Below are positions 11,536 to 20,377 of a stretch of DNA of 64,000 nucleotides, one piece after another. Positions within the stretch are counted from its first letter, which is position 1. The number at the start of each line of letters is the position of its first letter. The position numbers and the translations under genes were made by a program. The stretch is from Chrysogorgia sp. JL179-B06. Its lineage: Eukaryota > Cnidaria > Anthozoa > Scleralcyonacea > Chrysogorgiidae. Below the pieces are notes generated by a model that ran no database searches, had not been told where the DNA came from, and worked only from the letters and a program-made list of their open reading frames with translations. The stretch covers positions 4,734,501-4,798,500 of the forward strand of contig JAYKKM010000048.1 in assembly GCA_035772405.1 (NCBI GenBank), given 5' to 3'.

Positions 11536-12133
11536 TTAAATATTGTTATAATAATAACTAGGTGTTGCTGCAGTAGTTGTGGGTGCTAATTGTGTGTCTC
11601 TTTTACTGCGAATTGTGTACCATAGCGAAGCACCTGCGATGATAACACCAAGTGTTCCGACAATATAAGCATAGCTCCACTCACTACCCTGTTCTTCGTT
11701 GATCGTGCTAGTGGTTACCCTGTTCGTTCTAGTGGTTACCACACATGTCTATGAGCTGGGAGACACAGGTTCAAATCCTGGGTCGGACCACCACTCAGGG
11801 TCTTAAAAATAATTGAGGAGAAAGTGCTGCCTTTGCAATAATATCAGCAAATGGTAAGACTTTCGGGTCTTCTCGGATAACGACCTTAAATCGTAGGCCC
11901 TCGGAACCCCTATCAATTGGGCTTCTAGCCTGTTGGGGTATTCCGTTCACCAAAGAGTGATAAATCTAATAAACTCAAACTCAAACTATCATTTCACGCA
12001 TTTTCTTTTCTTTCGCAGCTTTCGATATCTCAGCCAACTTCTTACAAGCAGCGACGCGTTTTGGGTCCTTTATCTTAACACTCTTCACATCAGCTGTGAT
12101 CTTAGCAGCAACAGTCTGTGAGTCTTCAGCCAT
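11536..12133 (-). pseudogene. E1 single-pass membrane protein gene interrupted by a SINE
   Basis: The 5' part starts at the ATG at 12133, runs about 48 codons to 11989, and is basic and helical (DPKRVAACKKLAEISKAA). The SINE follows. After it the same strand continues from about 11715 to 11536 with one clear membrane segment (AYIVGTLGVIIAGASLWYTI) and a Thr/Tyr-rich tail. The two parts look like halves of one protein: a basic N-terminal region followed by a C-terminal membrane anchor. The 12133 start lies back to back with the plus-strand gene at 12270 across a repeat-rich intergenic region. No function can be assigned. Confidence 0.65.
11716..11986 (+). mobile_element. tRNA-derived SINE
   Basis: The 5' part has a tRNA-like layout: GTTCTAGTGGTTACC as an A-box-like region and GGTTCAAATCC near 11771 matching the RNA polymerase III B box GGTTCRANYCC. 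A unique body follows, with GGTAAGACTTTCGGGTCTTC and GGCCCTCGG. The 3' end is a short AAACTC repeat tail at about 11970-11985. It lies inside an E1 membrane-protein gene. The cloverleaf is incomplete, so it is not called as a tRNA gene. Confidence 0.75.
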
Positions 12134-12149
12134 CTAATACACTATCACG

Positions 12150-12230
12150 TGTTATCTTACTCACAGTTGACCTCACAGGTGTCTCACAGTTGACCTCACA
12201 GGTGTCTCACAGGTGTCTCACAATCCTAAA
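12150..12230. repeat. Tandem repeat in the divergent intergenic region
   Basis: Units of CTCACAGTTGACCTCACAGGTGT repeat twice, followed by shorter CTCACAGGTGT units. The block lies between the divergent E1 genes starting at 12133 (minus) and 12270 (plus), so it may be a shared control region. Confidence 0.7.
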
Positions 12231-12259
12231 CGAAACACACCCAAATTTTTTCTCTGAGA

Positions 12260-12270
12260 CTCTTGTATAA
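12260..12270 (+). promoter_or_regulatory. TATA-like box overlapping the start codon
   Basis: CTCTTGTATAATGAC: the TATA-like motif overlaps the ATG of the first zinc-finger paralog. A CTCTGAG word lies about 20 bases upstream, and similar words precede the next two genes. Confidence 0.5.
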
Positions 12271-12683
12271 TGACTTGCCTTCTGAGAGCCGAGTCACCAC
12301 AGCATCGCGACATTTTTCAGACTGCCATAGCGCTTCACAACGCTTGGACAGAGCTTGACGTCAAGGCTTCTAAGATTCTGATCAACAAGTTAATCAAGAT
12401 GGTCCCTCTGGGGAGCTATTTAGCATGCAAACACCTTGGGTACGCAGGTTCTGACCACTTGGACAACCCCAGCGTCAATTCCGGTGTGTTGGTGTCCCAA
12501 CACCTTGATGTATTGCTCGCAAGCCTTGTGTGGAAGCCAAAAAAGTCTGTTCTCGAAGCGTGGTTGAGACTCGCTGAGAACCATGACGCTTATGTGTGTG
12601 AGGGGTGCCAAGGTGTGTTTGAGCGTCAGCACATGTCACTACAAATTTCTCACAGCTCCCCAAACCAAACGCGCAAAAATTAG
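12270..12683 (+). CDS. E1 tandem paralog A, helical protein with C-terminal Cys/His motif
   Basis: The protein has 137 residues. The body is helical (ALHNAWTELDVKASKILINK, then YAGSDHLDNP, then LDVLLASLVWKPKKSVLEAWLRLAENHDAYVC). It ends in CEGCQGVF and His residues that look like the start of a zinc finger. The next gene repeats the same order of motifs, so the two are tandem duplicates. In this copy the finger is cut short compared with paralog B. The family is unknown to me. Its place between the membrane-protein gene and thymidine kinase, with the same promoter motif, suggests co-regulation with TK. Confidence 0.7.
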   Translation: MTCLLRAESPQHRDIFQTAIALHNAWTELDVKASKILINKLIKMVPLGSYLACKHLGYAGSDHLDNPSVNSGVLVSQHLDVLLASLVWKPKKSVLEAWLRLAENHDAYVCEGCQGVFERQHMSLQISHSSPNQTRKN

Positions 12684-12696
12684 GCTTTTTCTCTGG

Positions 12697-12708
12697 AGGT
12701 ATAGTATA
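12697..12708 (+). promoter_or_regulatory. TATA-like box overlapping the start codon
   Basis: CTCTGGAGGTATAGTATAATGAC runs into the ATG of paralog B. It has the same layout as at 12260 and 13410. Confidence 0.5.
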
Positions 12709-13396
12709 ATGACTCAAGCCCAAGACGTTATAGAAGTGGAGATCGCCGAAACGCTGAGACACGACTTTATCAACGTGTCTATCCCACAAGACACCTCTGG
12801 ACCTAGCGTCTTAAAAGAGTACTCGTCAGTCTTCGCGTTGTGCGACCCCTGGTGTAAAAATGAGGAGGTGACAAGACGATTTGGTGCTCAGCTTTTCGCT
12901 ACAAAGTGCATTCACGAGGCTTGGGTCAATCTTCAAGGAGATAGAGCCAACGGGATGGTTAACGCGTTAGTTCCCTGTGTGGTGTTACTTACCATTCAAT
13001 CGCGTTGTGTTAGCAGGTAGCGACTACTTGCGCGACCCTTGCGAGCTCACCGCTACACTACTCGGTAACTACCTCGACGTGTTCTTAGCGATCCTTCTAT
13101 GGAGACCGAGTCCAACCAAACTCAAAGCGTGGCTAGAGCTCGCCGCAAACCGCGACGTTAACGTTTGCAAGGCGGGGTGTAATGAAATAGTGGGTGCGGG
13201 TGATATCTACAACCACATGATATCGTCTACCCACCAGTATTTTGCGCATGACTCCAGGATGTACGAGTGTTATCCATGCGGTGTGGCCACCAACAGCCTA
13301 GTGCACCGCTCAAGACACGAGAGCTCAAGGTCCCATCTTGAAAACTTAAGGCTTCAGCGGGTAGTTAACATTGGACAATGGTTGCCACCACAGTAA
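12709..13396 (+). pseudogene. E1 tandem paralog B with two Cys/His fingers, frameshifted
   Basis: The first part (to about 12980) and the second part (to 13396) are in different frames, with a one-base shift between about 12970 and 13015. Together they follow the motif order of paralog A: a helical N-terminus, LAGSDYLRDP, LDVFLAILLWRPSPTKLKAW, LAANRDVNVC. The tail is longer than in A and shows two zinc-finger-like groups: CKAGCNEIVG...HMISSTH and CYPCGVATNS...HRSRH. It may be a nucleic-acid-binding protein, but this rests only on the fingers. The stop lies 24 bases before the thymidine kinase start. Confidence 0.65.
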
Positions 13397-13405
13397 AAAA
13401 TCTCA

Positions 13406-13420
13406 GAGGGTATAGTAACC
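13406..13420 (+). promoter_or_regulatory. TATA-like box before thymidine kinase
   Basis: CTCAGAGGGTATAGTAACC leads directly into the ATG at 13421. It shares CTC.GAGG.TATAGTA with the preceding gene. Confidence 0.5.
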
Positions 13421-13987
13421 ATGACAGAGAAAGTTGGTAGACTGGAAATCGTGATTGGTGCTATGTTTGCAGGAAAAACGACAGAGACTCTCCGCAGACT
13501 AATCGCGTTCAGTAAATCGGGGCTTGAGGTCCTTTACATGAACAACGCAGGTGACACCAGACGAACTGACCACACGTTCTCCACACATCGTCAGACCATC
13601 GTTGTTGGATCAGACTGTTTACCTGCGAAACTAATCACCAACCTCCCAAGTTGCGACGAACTGGCTGACATCGACGCCATTGGTATTGATGAGGGCCATT
13701 GGTACCCTGACTTATCAGTTATTCATGACTTTGTCAAAGCTGGCATTCACGTCATTATTTGTGGTCTCATAACAACGAAGCACTTAAAAAGACTTGGTGA
13801 ACTCGACACATTGTTCCCAATAGCAGACGACATCACCTTTCTAAAAGCGTATTGTGCCGTTTGTCGTGACACTGAAGCCGCAACTGTTGAAGCGCCATTC
13901 AATTGGAGATACAATCCAGGACCATCGTTTGTCGGTGGTGCTGAGCAATATCGTGCGGTGTGTAGACGTCACCACCCTTCAACATAA
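13421..13987 (+). CDS. tk: Type II thymidine kinase
   Basis: The protein has 188 residues, the normal length for this family, and is intact. It phosphorylates thymidine to dTMP for the nucleotide salvage that DNA viruses use in resting cells. The P-loop GAMFAGKT lies at about residues 13-20. IGIDEGHWYPDL (about 88-99) is the Walker B region with the catalytic Glu after the Asp. ICGLITTKH follows, and then the lasso and zinc region with FLKAYCAVC (near 145) and a final CRRHH. One expected zinc-ligand pair is therefore CAVC, and the second site is reduced to a single Cys plus His residues. The gene is convergent with the nuclease gene, with two bases between their ends. It resembles cellular and large-DNA-virus type II kinases, and its origin cannot be decided by eye. 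Confidence 0.92.
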   Translation: MTEKVGRLEIVIGAMFAGKTTETLRRLIAFSKSGLEVLYMNNAGDTRRTDHTFSTHRQTIVVGSDCLPAKLITNLPSCDELADIDAIGIDEGHWYPDLSVIHDFVKAGIHVIICGLITTKHLKRLGELDTLFPIADDITFLKAYCAVCRDTEAATVEAPFNWRYNPGPSFVGGAEQYRAVCRRHHPST

Positions 13988-13989
13988 AA

Positions 13990-14787
13990 TTAGTCGCGCA
14001 CCACATAGTGTATGCGTCTCTCGTGGTTACTCAACGTCGTTTTACTTTTAAATTTACGTACACACTGGGAGCATTGAAACCCAATGTTAAAGAAATATTT
14101 TATTATCGTGGTAATAGCGTCGTCGTACGAGTCACACAACAACGTTAGATACCCAGGGGATTTGTACCTGAGTAACAGAGAGTCTTGCTCTTTGGATGTC
14201 TTACCTGTGCCACCTGGGTTCTTGAACTCAATCACAAGCCGGCCCGGTGTGCTGTCGGTTTCCATTAGCAATAATCAAGTCAGGTGTTCCACGTTGGTAA
14301 CCTTTTTTCCACGAATTTATTCTTTTACTTGAAGTGTCTTGATTTTCGCCACAAGCAGCTATCAAAATAGCTTCTGGATAGTGTTTCCTAAGAAAACCAA
14401 CGACTTTCGTGTGAAGATCGAACTCAGTGATCATCTTGAACTGGTTGTGTTTGAGACCGACGTCAACTACAGTCTTTCTAATGCCTGGTAAGACTTCTGA
14501 GTGCATCCACTTTCCGAAGTGTCTCGCGCGTTGCATTTTACTTGAGAACGCCAATGAGTAGACCCCAAGTTCGTTGATAAACAGAGCCTGTGGACTTGAC
14601 CCACCATAGGTGCTAAGTCACCACCTTTTATTTTACAGTCAGATTCGACGTGGTCATGTACTGCATCCTTTGGTCGAGCATAACCTAGAGCGCTTGCGAC
14701 TTCTTTCGCTTTGAACCACACATCACCGTTACTCATAACCGTTGTGATTTGATGACTGTCAAAGTCGAATAGCTGAAGTGTGGTCAT
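13990..14787 (-). pseudogene. BRO-N plus VRR-NUC-like nuclease with C-terminal C2H2 finger, frameshifted
   Basis: Three overlapping minus-strand frames make one coding order. Frame 1 (from 14787) has the BRO-N start with VWFKAKEVASALGYARPKDA. Frame 2 (14554-14228) has the end of BRO-N, ARHFGKWMHSEVLPGIRKT, then the first half of a PD-(D/E)xK nuclease ending in RGTPDLIIANG. Frame 3 (14271-13990) has the second half, LVIEFKNPGGTGK with Gln downstream, then a C2H2 finger CSQCVRKFKSKTTLSNH. The G.PD...(E)xK...Q order fits VRR-NUC nucleases. BRO-N domains bind DNA in insect and other large DNA viruses. Two one-base shifts, within 14467-14554 and 14228-14271, break the gene. The start has a TATAGTA box directly before it. 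Confidence 0.8.
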
Positions 14788-14797
14788 TACTATAACC
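14788..14797 (-). promoter_or_regulatory. TATA-like box abutting the BRO-N gene start
   Basis: GTGGGGTTATAGTA runs directly into ATGACC on the minus strand. It matches the plus-strand motif before thymidine kinase. Confidence 0.5.
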
Positions 14798-14808
14798 CCA
14801 CAAAAATA

Positions 14809-14971
14809 CTATACAGTGGTGTGGCGTACCTCTCCGTCGTGAGGGTCTTTGTAGATCTGATTTGTCGTGTACCAACGCATCCGATGTGTTTTAACACTCG
14901 ATTTGTTCTTCAGTTTGCTACGTCGTCTGAAAGTATCTCACGTTACGAACCAGCTTTCTGAACCAACTCAT
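14809..14971 (-). pseudogene. E1 small basic protein, frameshifted
   Basis: From the ATG at 14971 the first frame reads MSWFRKLVRNVRYF and stops near 14920. One base over, the frame continues with a Lys/Arg-rich stretch (SKLKNKSSVKTHRMRWY) to a stop at 14809. A TTATAATG motif overlaps the ATG, as in neighbouring E1 genes, and the end lies about 20 bases before the BRO-N start. This packing argues for a real small gene of roughly 53 codons, possibly nucleic-acid binding. No family is recognised. Confidence 0.45.
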
Positions 14972-14980
14972 TATAACATA
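14972..14980 (-). promoter_or_regulatory. TATA-like box overlapping a start codon
   Basis: TATGTTATAATGAG on the minus strand. It has the same TATAATG arrangement as at 12270 and 12709. Confidence 0.4.
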
Positions 14981-15024
14981 AGGTGTGTCTACACTACGCG
15001 TCTCTTATGGTATTGATGGTGTTA

Positions 15025-15213
15025 TTATGTCGTCTGGTTCTTCCCAGGCAGCAAAATGGGTTTACCATAAGTCTTTCTCGACCTCAGACCAATCTCAGCG
15101 TGAAGCTCAAGAGTTATATCACCGCGACCAAACGACCCACCAGCCTTAAACATGTGATCAGTCGTCTTATTTATCTTATACACTTCACGAGGTCTCGAAA
15201 CACATGCTCCCAT
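15025..15213 (-). CDS. E1 small protein with a possible N-myristoylation signal
   Basis: The 62 residues begin MGACVSRP, which fits the Gly2 plus Ser6 pattern of N-myristoylated proteins and has a Cys beside it that could be palmitoylated. The rest is polar and ends KNQTT. The ATG follows directly on the TAG of the upstream frame, and GGTATAAAGTAG lies just before it, as with other E1 genes. A membrane-associated role is inferred only from the N-terminus. No homolog is recognised. Confidence 0.45.
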   Translation of the reverse strand: MGACVSRPREVYKINKTTDHMFKAGGSFGRGDITLELHAEIGLRSRKTYGKPILLPGKNQTT

Positions 15214-15345
15214 CTACTTTATACCATATTCCTTCATCATTTCCCCACCCATGATTATGATGTCTCGGTTTGTCATGTAACCACTCACGATTTTCATGCC
15301 GTAGAACTCGATCAATGATGGGTATGCGTAAGGTACGACTGGTAC
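15214..15345 (-). pseudogene. E1 gene fragment, 5' end lost at the GTGTT array
   Basis: The minus-strand frame is open from the array edge to a TAG at 15214 and reads YPSLIEFYGMKIVSGYMTNR, then an Ile/Met-rich region ending KEYGIK. Its N-terminal part has been replaced by the palindrome array that starts near 15357. Its stop codon touches the start codon of the next gene, which is viral-type packing. The family is unknown. Confidence 0.5.
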
Positions 15346-15356
15346 ACTAGAAAACC

Positions 15357-15850
15357 AAACGTGTTGTAAGAACACGCATTTTTGTCCCCTATATCAACAC
15401 GCCAAACGTGTTCAACACGGCTTTAGCGTGTTGTAATACAAGCGTGTTGTATTTGGAAGCGTGTTGCTAGAGCACGTTGTCAAGAATTAAGTGTGTTGTA
15501 ACAACACGCCAATTTTCAACACGCTTTTAGCGTGTTGAACACTGCAGCGTGTTCCAAATTCATGTGTGTTGTAAGAACACACTATGACGTGTTACAATAA
15601 CACGCAACATGTTTTCAGAACACGCACCCCAAATTGGCGTGTTGTTATAGGGGACAAAAGTGCGTGTTGTAAATTAACACGTTTGGCGTGTTGTAAATTA
15701 ACACGTTTGGCGTGTTGCAAGATTTTAACGTGACACACTTGGAGTGTTGCAGCTCGGACACGCTTTGTGTGTTGCCGATGTCTAAAAGCGTGTTCTACGA
15801 CAGACGTGTTGTAAGCCGGCGTGTTCCGTTCTAGAGGCGTGTTCCGCTTC
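15357..15850. repeat. Array of GTGTT/AACAC palindromic words within a large inverted repeat
   Basis: Words of the type GCGTGTTG, AACACGC and GTGTTGTAA...AACAC occur in both orientations every 10-30 bases across about 490 bp. A larger inversion is superimposed: GTAAGAACACGCATTTTTGTCCCCTAT at about 15366-15392 returns as its inverse at about 15640-15672 (GGGGACAAAAGTGCGTGTTG). Two near-identical AAATTAACACGTTTGGCGTGTTGT units are in tandem at about 15670-15715. It has no coding potential. It abuts a truncated E1 gene. Confidence 0.8.
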
Positions 15851-15879
15851 ACACAAAATAAAATAAGGTTTTGATGCAA

Positions 15880-17560
15880 ATTTTAATATAAGCAGCAAAT
15901 AATATAATCTATTAGTTTCAAATGTCAAAGTTCAATCCTAGTTTGTTTGGCCTGGTAACTTTCTTCGATTTAGTGGTTCTTTCTCGTTGTTTGCGCCTTA
16001 TCCATCAAAACAGCATCGTTCAGTGCAGCTGCGTTGAGTGTTTCTTTGCCATATTTTATATTAAACAGCTTCAGTAATATTATGACAATGGACTGGTGAC
16101 TTGAGTACTTGACATGCTGTACAAGCACTCTGTCGACATAGATGAAGGCTTGTTCGATTCCGGTTGCAGATTTGAGTGATCAAACACGGAGCGTTATTAC
16201 AAAACACTGGACTGGGTATCTCCTTTCGTCCTTGCTGAAAATTAATGACTCTGTATCAATAAGTGGAACAATATTTTATGTAAGTTTATTAAAATATTTA
16301 AAATGGACAAAGTGCCTACAGTAGTCTGTCAGTTACTAAATGTGGTAACATATTATATATCTTAAATCTATATTACTGTGTATACAGTAGTATTATACTG
16401 TTTCTAGTATTATATAATATACTTATATATTATATCCTGACTGTAGTCCATATACTGTAGTTCAATGGCTCAAGCATCTCCCCAACCCTTAGGTACTGCA
16501 ATTTTAGTTTTAGATGAGGACATTTCCTTTTTACTGACTTACACATGCACATTATTATATTTTAAAGTAAACATGAGTACATGACCCTATATATTTAACT
16601 TTAAGGATAATATATTTGGCATGTTGTCTGTAGATGACAGTTAAAAAGGTGTATATAGTAAACTTCAGTGACAGAAGGATATACATTTAAGACACAACCT
16701 GGAGTAGTATAGTTGTGAAAAATGCAACTCCAAAGTCTTGCACCATATTGCACATACCAATTTAAAGGCTTCTGTAGCTCTGTCAGCAGAGTGTTGGTCT
16801 AGAAATCCAGAGGTTGCAATTATATAGCCAAGGCCTTGGAGTTGCATTTTAAATAACTGGTCCTGGTTAGTTCTTAAAATGGATATATCTTTCTGACATT
16901 CAAGTTTACTACACTTTACTTTGACTTTCACCAATTGAAATAATGTTCAGGTACAGTGTCTCATCATAAAAATTGAATGATTTTTTGCTTTATTTATTTG
17001 TTGCAGCTGTTTATCTTCACTCAATAGTATGTAGTAGTACTAGTATTAGTAGTAGATTTAATGCACAAAAGAAAATGCAAATACATTGAAATACAAAGAT
17101 ATGTTAACAATTTTTTTTATGTGCATGCATGCAACCACCTGTAATAACCATATTAGGGCTATAATCAAGACAGGTGGTCATTAAAAAGTTACATTAAATA
17201 GAATATAATATAGAATATATCTGAATATATAGAATATATCTGGCTGGTAAGAGAGTTCATTATTAATTATCTGATATAATTACAATACAAGAGCAGCTAA
17301 CTAGCATATATACCAAATATTAGTACAAGCCAATTAGCTGCACTATTAATTTTCTTTTAAAATAACTTTTGCATAAAGATTTGAAAGTCTCGTCAATGGT
17401 GTTCCAAATATTTGGACCGGAAAATTTGTACTAGTTTCAGTACGTTCATTAGATGTAAAAGAAAATGTATAACATTTATGTTATCAAACTAAAACTATTA
17501 GTGTTATTGTATTGCATTGCATTATTAGTACTTATATATATATATATATATTATCAGTAC
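15880..17560. other. AT-rich non-coding sequence
   Basis: No frame over about 90 codons resembles a known protein. The region contains short AT microsatellites (17535-17551) and TATA-rich stretches. I see no exon, RNA gene or transposon end that I can support. Confidence 0.5.
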
Positions 17561-17618
17561 CAGCTGGTTTGAGCAAAACTTGTACCCAGACCCCGCTCTC
17601 TGTTTGGATTTACAAATT

Positions 17619-17785
17619 ATGACAAAATCTGTTTTAAATACACTGTAAGCTATTAAAATAAAATAAAAAATGACTTGCATGAAGAGTAAACTTATCAAAA
17701 TTATTTGAAATCTGTTCATGTAAGTTATTTTTATTTCATTTTAATACTTTACAGTGTATTTGAAACATATTTTGTCATATATATA
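17619..17785. repeat. Hairpin-forming inverted repeat
   Basis: The left arm ATGACAAAATCTGTTTTAAATACACTGTAAG (from 17619) returns inverted as CTTTACAGTGTATTTGAAACATATTTTGTCAT (to about 17781). The arms are about 70 bases with mismatches and a loop of about 25 bases. It is probably a small foldback element. Confidence 0.75.
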
Positions 17786-17970
17786 TATATATATATGTAT
17801 ATGTATATGTATATGTATGTATATATATATGTATATGTATGTATATATATGTGTATATATGTATATATATGTGTATATATGTGTATATATGTGTATATAT
17901 GTGTATATATGTACATATATATATGTATATATATGTGTATATGTACATATATATATGTGTGTGTGTGTGA
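17780..17970. repeat. TA/TATG/TGTA microsatellite
   Basis: A long run of TATATG, TGTATA and TATATA units ends in a TG run. The long frames across it, rich in Tyr and Ile, are artefacts of the repeat. Confidence 0.95.
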
Positions 17971-18489
17971 TTCTACTGCAATAATTTTTGGTTATGTTTA
18001 CATTTTCGTAGGTGGAGACTCGTTATCCACGGTTGCATCGATGGTTTCAGTCGAGTTATCGTTTACCTCCAGTGCAGCAGTGACAACACTTCAGGCACCG
18101 TGCTTAGGCTTTTTGCAGGCGCAGTTTCAAAATGGGGTTTACCGTCGCGGGTACGTGGGGGTTGAAAACAGAAATGTTTCCCATTTTATGCTATCGCATA
18201 ATAAAAGGGGCCTGGGAGAGGAAGTTATATAACTGGGCGAAGTGTCCATAACTCCCGAATTGAACGGCTCTGGAGAGATGTTTACCAGGCAGTGCTATCC
18301 CAATTTTATGATATTTTCATGCATTTGGAAAGTGACGGAGTACTAGATCCAGATAACGATCTATATTGCCTTCATGTAATTTACCAGCCAATTATCAACA
18401 AGTTGCTGACCAGGTTTGTTAACTCGTGGCTGAATCACAAAATAAGGACAGCGGAAAATAAGACACCCCCAGGGCCGTAGCGAGGGGGT

Positions 18490-18510
18490 ATTGGGGGGGG
18501 GGGGGGGGGT
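18490..18510 (+). repeat. Poly-G tract
   Basis: A run of about 20 G follows GTAGCGAGGGGGTATT. The surrounding sequence resembles the G-rich end of a DNA transposon, but I cannot find its partner end. Confidence 0.6.
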
Positions 18511-18600
18511 CACCCCCCAACATTTTTGAAATTGAGATATTCGGAAAATCGAATTACTCGTTCGGAAAACAACGGCAACGTACAATCAATTTTAAAAGTC

Positions 18601-18832
18601 GTTGGGACACCTGAGATTTTCTATCATATACTTGATCTACATCATCTATTTGACAATGGGGCTACTTTCCCTCCCCCCCCTCCCTTTACAATGTTGTCTA
18701 GCGAAACAAGTTATCATTTCGACGAAATTCGCAGTAGATATGTCGTACAACATTGATCAGGGGCCTGGAGCACAAAAAGAGGAAATGAGTCAAAAACCTT
18801 GTGAGTGTCCCAACGCTTTTGAAAATGATTGT
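18601..18832 (+). repeat. Dispersed repeat, copy 1
   Basis: It matches 59826-60093 in the same orientation over its whole length. Shared landmarks are CATCTATTTGACAATGGGG, ATGTTGTCTAGC, ACAACATTGATCAGGGGCC and GAGTCAAAAACC. It may be part of an old transposon, though no transposase is visible here. 18840-19800 has no recognisable gene. Confidence 0.85.
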
Positions 18833-20377
18833 CCGAACATAATCTTGCAATCGGAATAATAACAAGCACACAATGAAACGGTAAAACGAGGCAGAGGAAA
18901 ATACCGAAACATTTTTATATATGGTCCCGCTAATTGTGGTACCGCCGCTTGGTGTAGAGACGGCAGAAGTAGTATTATTAAATGATTTCCGCTGGAAACC
19001 GTCACTGATAACGTGGTGTGAGCTCTTACAAGTTCTTGAAGGAGATGTCGTTCATTTTCCTGCTGCTAAAAATGTAATGAATAGAGACATATTGTTCTGG
19101 AGAAAGATACCCCTTTCTTTGCAACAAGTGATTGCGCTCCTCTTGTCCTTATAAATGGTGGGTCTATTGACAGAGTTGACACGGAAATGATACAAGTGAG
19201 ATGGCGCGTATTCAAGTTACACCGACAGATACCACAAGATGAATAAAAAGAGTTAAAACCATGTAATTCTTGTTTTTCAAAACTTATTTTAACTAACAGT
19301 CAGCAGTAATCAACATTACACGCAGTGTCTTTTCCGGGTATGACGTAATCTCTCAAGCGTCTCTCGGTACTCACGTCCCAAAATCAAAATATACCACAAG
19401 AGAGTAGTTGCTTTCCCGTTTTCTCATCTTTGATAACTTACTTAATACGTTTGTAAAATGTAACTAATATGATTAAACGACTTATGCGCTTGGAAAATAA
19501 GTTTGTCCACGATACTCGCTTATGTGCTAAAGAAACCTGATCTATTCTGTTTATATTTATAGTTTGAGTGAGTACCGTGAGTCAATTATGTGTTGTTTGA
19601 GTCAATTATGTGTTGTTTAAGTCCATTTAAAATAAAAATCACGTAAAAAATAGCAAAGTTCCTTCCCTTTAATATAATTAATAATACTGTTAACTTTTAA
19701 TGACCATTTTCTTGCTATTATCACTGTAATGTGGTCTTATTGCCATAAACATGAGGGTGAGTATCGTGGTGAGTATCGTTGTATGAAGTGCGCGGAATGT
19801 TGTTAAAATTAAAGGACATTGGCAATAAATTTTTTTAATCTTGCTATCTATTAAACATACCTACGAAATACTTAATTTCGTATTTTCACTTGTCCATCGC
19901 GTTTAGTTGTTCAGAAATATCATAAAACTTTCGACAGTCTTCCGCCATCTTGAAAAAAACCAGGTATGCTAATTTATGCGAGAATAAATTTGTGACGTCA
20001 GGTGCAGGGGAAACAAATATTATCAATATAAAATAGTATGCGTGCAAACACATTCTAAGAAGATTTTGACCAAAAAAGTACAGATAAACTCCAAATTTTT
20101 TTGTATAATTGCGTAAAAATTTAGCGCCACTACTCTACTGTGTGTTTCAACTGTATTTTTAAAATAAACGCGTTGATTTCGGCGGTAAAAGCGCTTTGAT
20201 TACCACTGGTACTATGTCAATTTCATTATTGCTTGTTCGGAGGCCATTTAGTAGGCCACACATATAGCATTAATTAGCGTCAGTTCTACGGGACCTCACA
20301 GGTTTTTAAACACAGTTAAAATCTCAGGCTATAATACACAGACGACCACATTGGTTCTGTGGCAGCACTCTCGAAAC

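Larger units (their letters stand above)
5043..15345. mobile_element. E1: endogenous PolB-encoding viral element (adintovirus/Maverick-like or related), partial
   Basis: This block has compact viral-type gene packing: genes abut or are separated by only a few bases, several have a TATA-like box at the start codon, and the genes include PolB, thymidine kinase, BRO-N nuclease and zinc proteins. Base composition is more balanced than in E2. No capsid, packaging ATPase or integrase is seen, so the element is a fragment or belongs to a lineage whose structural genes lie elsewhere. It is interrupted by a hAT element (9928-11396), a SINE (about 11716-11986) and, at its right end, a GTGTT palindrome array. 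Limits are approximate. Confidence 0.75.

Noticed and set aside
11716..11800. Functional tRNA gene
   Set aside because: A B box is present but the acceptor stem cannot pair with a 5' partner, and the sequence continues into a SINE body with a simple-repeat tail.
15357..15850. CRISPR-like array
   Set aside because: The words are palindromic, irregularly spaced, in both orientations and without constant-length spacers, in animal DNA.
17705..18232. Long Tyr/Ile-rich plus-strand frames of 175 and 76 codons
   Set aside because: They translate the TATATG/TGTATA microsatellite and are artefacts of the repeat.
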